DNA of 64,000 bases, taken from Pseudomonas sp. Ant30-3 (GTDB taxonomy: Bacteria > Pseudomonadota > Gammaproteobacteria > Pseudomonadales > Pseudomonadaceae). The translations under genes and the position numbers were made by a program. Every line of letters starts with the position of its first letter. Position 1 is the first letter of the stretch. The notes beneath the pieces are model-generated. The model ran no database searches, was not told the DNA's origin, and saw only the letters and a list, made by a program, of their open reading frames with translations. Below, one piece after another: positions 57,242 to 64,000 of the stretch. The DNA lies in contig NZ_JMCL01000038.1 in NCBI RefSeq assembly GCF_000690905.1, forward strand, positions 26,340-90,339. Direction: 5' to 3'.

Positions 57242-59968
57242 TCACACTCTGGGTGCGTGCATACGAATGGTCTCTCTGGTATGAGTGCGGATATGAACAT
57301 TTAGAATATCTCGCCGCGTGAACGATTTGTTACAGGTGAGGCATTGATAGGGCTTTTCACCCGTATGAGTTCGCATATGGGTCTTTGAGTGATTAAAAGA
57401 AGAAAACAATCTGCCACATACGGTGCATGCATAGGGCTTTTCACCTGTGTGAGTCCTCATGTGTTGCACTAAATTAAATTTTTCAGCAAAAGATTTGCCA
57501 CAATCGGCCACATCGCACTTAAAGGCCTTTACACCTGTATGAGTCCTGATGTGTTGCACCAAATTACTTTTTTTAACAAAAGATTTGCCACATTCGCCCA
57601 CATCGCATTTAAAGGGCCTTACACCTGTATGCAACATTAAATGTGTATTCAAGCGACTGTTGTATCGAAAAAATTTGCCGCATGTCGGGCAAGTCAGTGA
57701 TTTTTTTTCCCTTTCAGCGATAGGTGCTTGTTCCAGTATTGAAGGCATCAATGCATCCTGCGAACTCTCTCTAAACGCTCCAGCCACCATCTCAGCGATA
57801 AACGCTGGCTCCTGTATCAGAGCGGTAGACGTTCTTACCGCCATCAGATGAAAATCCAACTCTGCCAAGGGATTCGTTGACCCTTGAACTGACTCCAAGT
57901 TCAAGTTCGAATCTTGCAACCCCAGATCCCCCTCTTCTAACACAATCGGTTGTAAGGAAAGTGTGCCGTTAGCTTCAGCAATATCATCGATATTTTCTGG
58001 AATAGCCCAATCATCGTCCTCCATCATCCGCCCATCCACATCTACATGCCCCACCGGCGAATTACTGACAAAACAATATAAATTCAGTCCATCCACCGCC
58101 CCCGCCGGGTCCGGGTTTATCCATCGGCTCAACCACGGCGCAAAGTAGCGATACCCGTAGTAATACAACCCCGTGGCATCGCGTTCTTTGCCGGAATAAC
58201 GACTGGTTTTGTAGGCGCCGGTTTGATCGCTGTGGTCTTCGTACGCGGTACCGCCAAACGGGTAATACACTTCGCGGCTCTGCACGTTGGCCTGCTCGTC
58301 AAGTTCCAGCACGCCGGAGCCGAGGTGGTCGGTCAGGTGGTAGCGCAACTGAAACGCCGGGGCGTGGGGCCCCTGCAGCCATTTCACCCGGTTGCGCCCA
58401 GCCTCAAGATCAAGCACCTGGTGTTGCTTGCCACTTGAATGTTGATGGATTTCCAGCCCCGGCAGGTAACGCACGTCCGCGACAATCGTGTGGGCGGCGA
58501 CCAGCGCCGTGTGGACTTTGCGCAGGCGTTTGCCTCCCCCGCCATAGACATAACGTTCACAGTCATCATCCTCGTCATGGCGCTGGACCGGCGACACGCT
58601 GGACAACTGGTTGCGCACATCCCACGTCATGGGTTGGCCGCGGTGCAAAAACCGCAGGTTACCGTTGTCGTCGAATCCGTTCGCAAAATCCGGCAGCCGA
58701 TCGTCTTCATCTTCGAGCAAACTGCGGTTGCTATCCTGCGAGACGGCCCAGCGCCGGGTGAACGGTTGCGCGCCCTTATGGCGTAGCTCGATCATGTTGC
58801 CGGATGCGTCGTAGTCGTATTCTTCCTGATAGTTGAGGACGGCATTTGCGCTGGACGATGATCGATAAGCCGCGACTGGCAGCGGCGCGGCCCTCTCGGC
58901 TTCCCAGCCAATGGCGCGGATCAATTGGCCCAACGTGTCATGAGCGTAGATGCAGGTGCGCTCGATGCGCTGGTTCTGGAAATGGCGGATCGGCAGCGCG
59001 TGGTCGTCGATCTGCAGAATGTTGCCGATCGCGTCGACCTGGTAGTGCAGGTCCTGCAGGAGCGGCGCGCCCGGCAACCCGGCCGATAATCGGAGCAGAC
59101 GACCATCTTCCCGCGTATAGCGTGCCTCGGTGACGACACCGTTGCCGGCGGCTTCCCGTTCGACCTGGCCGCCGGGGTTGTAGCGGATGTCCTGCACCAG
59201 GCACTGCCCCGGCGCTGCGGCACCGGCCGGTTGCAGCCAGCCTGCCTTGAGCTGTCCGGCTACGGTGAACGCGAAGCGTCGTCGATGTGAGTGGGCGTCG
59301 GTGAGGCTCAACAGATCGCCAACCGGGTTGTACGCCCAGCGGCTTTCGAGGCCAGGACCCGGCTCAAGTAACTGATCGCGTTCGCTTGCATTCAACGGCC
59401 AGTCTGGCGCATCAAGGCTTGCCAGAAAATGACTGATCTCGCACTGCGCCGAGCCGCGCACATCGTATTCGGGCATGTGACGGGTACCGGCCGGATCGTC
59501 GTGGCGGATCAGCCGGCCACACTGATTACCGAGGTTGAACTCAGCACCCGCGGCGCCGTAGTCGAAGCGCTCGACCACTCGCGCCTTGTCCGCATGTGCC
59601 TGTTCCGTCACCGCGCGCGGTCGTAGCAAACTGTCGTACTCGGTGTCCTGCCGGGTGCCGCGACTGTCCCAGCGACTCACACTTTGATCGGCTTGTTCTA
59701 ACAGGGCGAGTCGCCACCCGGCATCGACGCTGTCACTGGCCAACACCTTTCCTGACAAGCTGAAGGCATGGCTCAAGGCAGGCATGGGCAAGCGCGCATC
59801 CCACTGCTCAACACGCCGACCCGCCGCGTCGAACACCTGTCGCGTCACACGGGTTTCAGCCGTTCGTACGATCTCCGCGCGCCAGTACGCAACGTCGCGC
59901 ACGGCCAAACCGCGCGGTTCGATGACCAGCAACTGAGGCGTTCCGTGATGCAGGCTGATAATGTCCAT
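57242..59968 (-). CDS. TccC-type RHS toxin with five C-terminal C2H2 zinc fingers
   Basis: 908 residues. Residues 1-648 are the C component (TccC) of an insecticidal toxin complex. Seen are the TccC-like start (IEPRGLAVRDVAYWRAEI, ETRVTRQVFDAAGRR), YD/RHS repeats, YLPGLEI, and the RHS core RYSGKERDATGLYYYGYR ... NPDPAGAVDGLNLY (590-631), ending at about 648. In known TccC proteins the shell encloses and cuts off its variable C-terminus, which TcA then injects into host cells. Here that end (649-908) has an acidic part (649-711) with 15 Asp/Glu and no Lys or Arg, then five C2H2 fingers (759-896), each C-X2/4-C-X12-H-X3-H, joined by TGVRPF, TGVKAF, TGEKPY and TGEKPY. That is a eukaryotic transcription-factor style. 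The cassette is AT-rich. No signal peptide and no TcA/TcB nearby. Start ATG at 59968 by TccC similarity, with no strong ribosome site. The RHS identity is sure; the host-DNA-targeting role is inference. Confidence 0.93.
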   Translation of the reverse strand: MDIISLHHGTPQLLVIEPRGLAVRDVAYWRAEIVRTAETRVTRQVFDAAGRRVEQWDARLPMPALSHAFSLSGKVLASDSVDAGWRLALLEQADQSVSRWDSRGTRQDTEYDSLLRPRAVTEQAHADKARVVERFDYGAAGAEFNLGNQCGRLIRHDDPAGTRHMPEYDVRGSAQCEISHFLASLDAPDWPLNASERDQLLEPGPGLESRWAYNPVGDLLSLTDAHSHRRRFAFTVAGQLKAGWLQPAGAAAPGQCLVQDIRYNPGGQVEREAAGNGVVTEARYTREDGRLLRLSAGLPGAPLLQDLHYQVDAIGNILQIDDHALPIRHFQNQRIERTCIYAHDTLGQLIRAIGWEAERAAPLPVAAYRSSSSANAVLNYQEEYDYDASGNMIELRHKGAQPFTRRWAVSQDSNRSLLEDEDDRLPDFANGFDDNGNLRFLHRGQPMTWDVRNQLSSVSPVQRHDEDDDCERYVYGGGGKRLRKVHTALVAAHTIVADVRYLPGLEIHQHSSGKQHQVLDLEAGRNRVKWLQGPHAPAFQLRYHLTDHLGSGVLELDEQANVQSREVYYPFGGTAYEDHSDQTGAYKTSRYSGKERDATGLYYYGYRYFAPWLSRWINPDPAGAVDGLNLYCFVSNSPVGHVDVDGRMMEDDDWAIPENIDDIAEANGTLSLQPIVLEEGDLGLQDSNLNLESVQGSTNPLAELDFHLMAVRTSTALIQEPAFIAEMVAGAFRESSQDALMPSILEQAPIAEREKKSLTCPTCGKFFRYNSRLNTHLMLHTGVRPFKCDVGECGKSFVKKSNLVQHIRTHTGVKAFKCDVADCGKSFAEKFNLVQHMRTHTGEKPYACTVCGRLFSSFNHSKTHMRTHTGEKPYQCLTCNKSFTRRDILNVHIRTHTRETIRMHAPRV

Positions 59969-60114
59969 GGCCTATGGAATAGCATCAAGGTCGGACACGA
60001 TCTACTGTCAGAAATCACAGGTAGTCGACGTGTTGATCCGAGCGATCAAATAATTGCCGGGGTCGATGGCTTTTGCCTATGCTTTTTTGGCTCGCCCCCA
60101 AAGAGGACGCATTC

Positions 60115-60939
60115 ATGACTGACTGGCCGCTACCGCAAACTTTCCGTTTCAACGGGCAATCCATCCGCTTTGCGGTGCGCGGTGACGGGCCGCTGCTGGT
60201 ATTTGTGCATGGCACGCCGTTCTCTTCTTATGTGTGGCATCGCATCGCACCGCATTTCATCGCCACGCACCGTGTGCATTACTTCGACCTGTTGGGTTAC
60301 GGGCAATCGGAAAAAGTCGACGGCGATGTCTCGCTGGGCGTGCAAAACGAGTTGCTCGCGCAACTGCTGGATCACTGGGGACTGAAGCGACCTGACGTGG
60401 TCGCTCACGATTTCGGCGGGGCCACGGCGCTGCGTGCGCATCTGTTAAACGGCAAGGATTACCGCAGCCTGACGCTGATCGACCCGGTCGCGCTGACGCC
60501 ATGGGGTTCGCCGTTTGTGCAACATGTGCGCCAGCACGAAGCGGCGTTCAGTGGCGTGCCGGATTACATCCAGCAAGCGATGGTGCCGGCTTACATTCGC
60601 GGGGCGATCAAACGGGAAATGGCCGATGATGAACTCGGCCCTTACGTGCAGCCGTGGCTGGGCACGCCGGGGCAAGCCGCGTTCTACCGGCAGATTGCGC
60701 AGATGGACCAGCGCTATACCCGCGAAGTGGAATCGCTGTACCCGACCCTTCGCTGCCCGGTTCAGATTCTCTGGGGCGAGGACGATCAGTGGATTCCGAT
60801 TGAACGCGGCCGCGCCCTGCAGCGGATGATTCCGGGCGCGCAATTCCAGGCAATCCCCAATGCCGGCCATCTGGTTCAGGAGGATGCGCCGGAGGCCATT
60901 GTTGCAGCGTTACTGAGGTTTCTACCGCAACACCAATGA
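60115..60939 (+). CDS. Alpha/beta-fold hydrolase, haloalkane dehalogenase/epoxide hydrolase-like
   Basis: 274 residues. Alpha/beta hydrolase with HGTP (32-35) as oxyanion region, an aspartate in the nucleophile position (Asp99, AHDFGGATAL) rather than serine, the acid in WGEDDQWIP and His252 in NAGHLVQED. An Asp nucleophile fits haloalkane dehalogenases, epoxide hydrolases or fluoroacetate dehalogenases, but the halide-binding pair cannot be judged by eye. The ATG at 60115 is preceded by AGAGGA. Divergent from the TccC-like gene, 146 nt apart. Confidence 0.87.
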   Translation: MTDWPLPQTFRFNGQSIRFAVRGDGPLLVFVHGTPFSSYVWHRIAPHFIATHRVHYFDLLGYGQSEKVDGDVSLGVQNELLAQLLDHWGLKRPDVVAHDFGGATALRAHLLNGKDYRSLTLIDPVALTPWGSPFVQHVRQHEAAFSGVPDYIQQAMVPAYIRGAIKREMADDELGPYVQPWLGTPGQAAFYRQIAQMDQRYTREVESLYPTLRCPVQILWGEDDQWIPIERGRALQRMIPGAQFQAIPNAGHLVQEDAPEAIVAALLRFLPQHQ

Positions 60940-61098
60940 AAACCGCTCCCACATGGGTCTTGTGTGCTGTCGGTTGCACTGCTTTTGCGCTTGGCTCCGG
61001 TCGAATCTCCCGCTCGGCTATACATAACGACAGCCTGTGAACTCTGGCACGACCACTGCAACCCACTCCGCGTCTCCCCATTTCGCAAGGACTGCTCC

Positions 61099-62370
61099 AT
61101 GACGCAGAACGACGCCGGCAACGATTACCCCCTCAGCGAAGTGCCGATGCACGCGCGCAAAGGCCTGGCCTCCACGGCCATGGTGTTACTGGGCTTCACA
61201 TTTTTCACCGCGACCATGTTTGCCGGCGGCAAGCTCGGCGTTGCGTTCAGCTTCGGCGAGATGATGGCGGTGATCATCGTCGGCAATCTGCTGCTGGGCC
61301 TGTACGCCGCCGCCTTGGGTTACATCGCCTTCAAGAGCGGCCTCAATTCGGTGCTGATGGGGCGTTTTTGTTTTGGCGAAGTGGGCAGCAAACTCAGCGA
61401 CCTGATCCTCGGGTTCACCCAGATCGGCTGGTACGCCTGGGGCACGGCCACGGCGGCGGTGGTGCTGGGCAAGTATTTCGAGTTGAGCCAAGGCAGCGTT
61501 CTGGCGCTGATGGTGCTGTTTGGTCTGGCGTTTTGCGCGACGGCGTATATCGGTTATCGCGGTCTGGAAATTCTCTCGTACATCGCGGTGCCGGCGATGA
61601 TGTTACTGCTGATGCTGTCGATGTGGGTCGCTACCGTCAAGGTCGGCGGGCTCGACGGTTTGCTCGCCGTGGTGCCGACCGGCAGCCTGGACTGGTCGAC
61701 CGCCATCACCCTGGTGTTCGGCACTTTTGTCAGTGGCGCCACGCAGGCGACCAACTGGACGCGGTTTTCCCGCTCGGCGCGGGTCGCGGTGCTGGCGAGC
61801 CTGATCGGCTTCTTCATCGGCAACGGCCTGATGGTGCTGATCGGCGCCTATGGGGCCATCGTCTATCAACAGCCAGACGTGGTCGAAGTGCTGCTGTTGC
61901 AAGGCTTCGCCATGGCAGCGATGGCCATGTTGCTGCTGAACATCTGGAGCACGCAGGACAACACCATCTACAACTTCGCCGTCGCCGGGTGCAATCTGCT
62001 GCGCACCGGGCGGCGTAAAACCGTGACGCTGGCCGGCGCGGTGATCGGCACGCTGCTGGCATTGCTGGGCATGTACGACATGCTGGTGCCGTACCTGATT
62101 CTGCTGGGCACGGTGATCCCACCGATCGGCGGGGTGATCATGGCGGACTTCTTCTATCGTCATCGCGGCCACTATCCACGCCTGGCCGAAACGCAATTGC
62201 CGGCCTTCAACTGGCCGGGTCTCAGCGCATACGCTGTCGGTACGGTCGCGGCCTTCAGTTCACCGTGGGTCGCGCCGCTGGTAGGGATTGCCGCTGCCGC
62301 GTTAACGTATGTGCTATTGACGGGTGTACTCGGCGTTCGCAGCGCCAGCGCACCACTACAAGATCTCTAA
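61099..62370 (+). CDS. codB: Cytosine permease CodB
   Basis: 423 residues, twelve helices, nucleobase-cation-symport-1 family. The start has YPLSEVP, and the TMs include the helix-1 region MVLLGFTFFTATMFAGGKLGVAF and the NWTRFSRSA block. Proton- or sodium-coupled cytosine uptake. The ATG at 61099 is used (AAGGA ahead); the frame back to 60964 is not coding-like. It precedes codA by 13 nt, forming the codBA operon. Confidence 0.92.
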   Translation: MTQNDAGNDYPLSEVPMHARKGLASTAMVLLGFTFFTATMFAGGKLGVAFSFGEMMAVIIVGNLLLGLYAAALGYIAFKSGLNSVLMGRFCFGEVGSKLSDLILGFTQIGWYAWGTATAAVVLGKYFELSQGSVLALMVLFGLAFCATAYIGYRGLEILSYIAVPAMMLLLMLSMWVATVKVGGLDGLLAVVPTGSLDWSTAITLVFGTFVSGATQATNWTRFSRSARVAVLASLIGFFIGNGLMVLIGAYGAIVYQQPDVVEVLLLQGFAMAAMAMLLLNIWSTQDNTIYNFAVAGCNLLRTGRRKTVTLAGAVIGTLLALLGMYDMLVPYLILLGTVIPPIGGVIMADFFYRHRGHYPRLAETQLPAFNWPGLSAYAVGTVAAFSSPWVAPLVGIAAAALTYVLLTGVLGVRSASAPLQDL

Positions 62371-62383
62371 AAGGATTCGCCTG

Positions 62384-63628
62384 ATGCACATCATCAACGC
62401 TCGCCTGCGCAACCAGGAAGGTCTGCATGAACTGCACCTGGAAAACGGTCTGATCAGCAGCATCGCCCGGCAAACCGAAGCGCCGACCCTGGGCCCCGAA
62501 GACCTCGACGCCGCTGGCAATCTGGTGGTACCGCCCTTTGTCGAACCGCACATTCACCTCGATGCGACGCTGACCGCCGGCGAGCCGCGCTGGAACATGA
62601 GCGGCACGCTGTTCGAAGGCATCGAGTGCTGGGGCGAGCGCAAGGTCACTATCACCGAAGAAGACACCAAGACCCGCGCGAAGAAGACCATCCAGAGCCT
62701 CGCCGCGCATGGCATTCAGCACGTGCGCACCCACGTCGACGTCACTGACCCGCAGCTCACGGCGCTCAAGGCGATGCTCGAAGTGCGCGAGGAAAGTCGC
62801 CACCTGATCGACATGCAGATTGTCGCGTTCCCCCAGGAAGGCATCGAGTCGTACCGCAATGGCCGTGAGCTGATGGAAGAAGCGATCAGCATGGGCGCCG
62901 ATGTGGTCGGCGGCATTCCGCATTTCGAGTACACCCGTGATCAGGGCGTGAGTTCGGTGAAATACCTGATGGACCTCGCCGAGCGCACCGGTTGCCTGGT
63001 GGATGTGCATTGCGATGAGACCGACGACCCGCATTCGCGCTTTCTCGAAGTGCTGGCCGAAGAAGCCCGAAGCCGCGACATGGGTTCGCGGGTCACGGCC
63101 AGTCACACCACCGCGATGGGCTCCTACGACAATGCCTACTGCGCCAAACTGTTCCGCCTGCTGGGGCACTCGGGCATCAGTTTTGTGTCGTGCCCGACCG
63201 AAAGCATTCACCTGCAAGGGCGCTTTGACAACTTCCCGAAACGTCGGGGCGTGACCCGGGTGAACGAGTTGCTGGAAGCCGGCATGAACGTGTGTTTCGG
63301 CCAGGATTCCATCGTCGATCCGTGGTACCCGCTGGGCAATGGCAACATTTTGCGAGTACTTGAGGCCGGTCTGCATATCTGCCACATGCTCGGCTATCGC
63401 AACCTGCAAAGCGCGCTGGATCTGATCACTGACAACAGCGCCAAGGCCATGGCCCTCGGCGATCGTTATGGACTGGAGCGCGGGCGCCCGGCGAATCTGC
63501 TGATTCTGTCGGCGGACAGCGATTACGAGGTAATCCGCAGTCAGGGCTTGCCGTTGTATTCGGTGCGCGGCGGGAAAGTATTGATGAAGCGGCAGATGCC
63601 GGTGGTGGAGTTCAGTGGTTTGAGCTAA
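62384..63628 (+). CDS. codA: Cytosine deaminase CodA
   Basis: 414 residues. Amidohydrolase with metal ligands His56 and His58 in PHIHLD, and the further VDVHCDETDDP, TASHTTAM and FGQDSIVDPW motifs (His, His, Asp). It converts cytosine to uracil for pyrimidine salvage. AAAGGA lies 9 nt ahead of the ATG at 62384. Co-transcribed with codB. Confidence 0.94.
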   Translation: MHIINARLRNQEGLHELHLENGLISSIARQTEAPTLGPEDLDAAGNLVVPPFVEPHIHLDATLTAGEPRWNMSGTLFEGIECWGERKVTITEEDTKTRAKKTIQSLAAHGIQHVRTHVDVTDPQLTALKAMLEVREESRHLIDMQIVAFPQEGIESYRNGRELMEEAISMGADVVGGIPHFEYTRDQGVSSVKYLMDLAERTGCLVDVHCDETDDPHSRFLEVLAEEARSRDMGSRVTASHTTAMGSYDNAYCAKLFRLLGHSGISFVSCPTESIHLQGRFDNFPKRRGVTRVNELLEAGMNVCFGQDSIVDPWYPLGNGNILRVLEAGLHICHMLGYRNLQSALDLITDNSAKAMALGDRYGLERGRPANLLILSADSDYEVIRSQGLPLYSVRGGKVLMKRQMPVVEFSGLS

Positions 63629-63649
63629 GAAACAGGGTGACTGGACTGG

Positions 63650-63748
63650 CGCCTTCGCGAGCAGGCTCGCTCCCACATTCGGTCTGCAGTGGACACCGAT
63701 CATGTGTCAGACAGAGATCAACTGTGGGAGCGAGCCTGCTCGCGAAGG
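63650..63748. repeat. Inverted REP pair after codA
   Basis: CGCCTTCGCGAGCAGGCTCGCTCCCACA and TGTGGGAGCGAGCCTGCTCGCGAAGG face each other across about 45 nt, the same arms as at 5967 and 24549. Confidence 0.95.
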
Positions 63749-63814
63749 ATCGCGTTCTGGTTTCGCCTGGCGGCGTTCCGACGATGGCTTTGTATTGGGC
63801 GACTTGGGTTGTGC

Positions 63815-64000
63815 GGGTGTACATATCCGTTGTTGCGGTTGGGGCTGGTATTGGTTTCGCTTTTACAGCGAGTCACTTGGAAAAGCCCCAAGTAACCAAG
63901 GGCTCTTGCCCCGCCATTCGGTGCCTCGCCTAGGCTCGGCATGCCCTCACTCCGGCATTGCTCCGGGGGCCCGTCGCCATCGGCCATCCATGGCCGGCGG
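63815..64000. repeat. Dispersed ~190-bp intergenic element, copy B (cut by window edge)
   Basis: It matches 18885-19075 (copy A) block by block: GTGTACATATCC, TTACAGCGAGTCACTTGGAA, CAAGTAACCAAG, GGCTCTTGCCCC, TAGGCTCGGCATGCC, ATCGGCCATCC. Copy B lacks about 15 nt (TGCGCGGCCCGACAC) that copy A has after GGAAAAGCC. The right-hand end lies outside the window. Confidence 0.8.

Noticed and set aside
57242..59968. Interbacterial RHS toxin with an immunity gene
   Set aside because: There is no small downstream gene in the 218-nt gap after the stop, no PAAR or VgrG nearby, and the shell matches TccC rather than a type VI RHS protein. A zinc-finger nuclease role cannot be excluded, but no nuclease motif is seen.

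Overview
The window is chromosomal DNA of a Pseudomonas, most likely of the P. fluorescens group. The evidence is high GC, the gltA / sdhCDAB-sucAB-lpd-sucCD arrangement, a complete late (aerobic) cobalamin operon, the GTGGGAGC / GCGAGCAGGCTCGC type of REP sequences, and a chemoreceptor-transporter-chemoreceptor trio that matches P. aeruginosa PA2652-PA2653-PA2654 as I remember it. I see no rRNA, tRNA, CRISPR array, insertion sequence or prophage.

Layout. (1) 1-8310: a leftward cobalamin operon cobO-cobB-bluB-cbiB-cobD-cobQ-cobU-cobT-cobC, tightly coupled by 4-8 nt overlaps, with a cobalamin riboswitch and a sigma70-like promoter ahead of cobO. Two REP-type insertions interrupt it: one is read through as the C-terminus of CobB, the other is a 3 x 99 bp tandem array between cobU and cobQ. 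(2) 8437-19306: a hypothetical protein, a lipoprotein sugar dehydrogenase, an O-methyltransferase, two NlpC/P60 lipoproteins, hda, an AI-2E-family membrane protein, a DUF2066 protein, purMN and a DUF3108 protein. (3) 19307-29258: a transsulfuration pair, an exported amidohydrolase, OsmC, pirin, htpG, two hotdog thioesterases, a small lipoprotein, and MAPEG and DUF599 membrane proteins. (4) 29532-44323: brnQ, then the TCA block sucD-sucC-lpd-sucB-sucA-sdhB-sdhA-sdhD-sdhC (leftward) facing away from gltA (rightward), with sigma70 promoters visible for both directions. (5) 44418-55250: two paralogous DUF606 transporters with a divergent LysR regulator, the two chemoreceptors around an NhaC-type transporter, and a two-component system next to two PepSY proteins. 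(6) 55493-63628: a patatin-like lipase, queD, an RHS protein of the TccC (insecticidal toxin complex C) type, an alpha/beta hydrolase, and codB-codA.

The outstanding item is 57242-59968. An N-terminal TccC/RHS shell ending in the usual RHS core is joined to a variable C-terminus made of an acidic segment free of Lys and Arg, followed by five C2H2 zinc fingers with eukaryotic TGEKPY-type linkers. The cassette is AT-rich (about 42% GC by hand count over 57301-57600, against about 70% in a sampled line of the RHS part). It reads like a toxin whose payload is a transcription-factor-like, DNA-binding protein for a eukaryotic host. No TcA or TcB gene lies in the window.

Intergenic DNA is rich in repeats: single and paired REPs, three copies of a large GGGGATTTATCCCC stem-loop element (two with short tandem arrays beside them), and two copies of a longer dispersed element at about 18885-19075 and 63815-64000.
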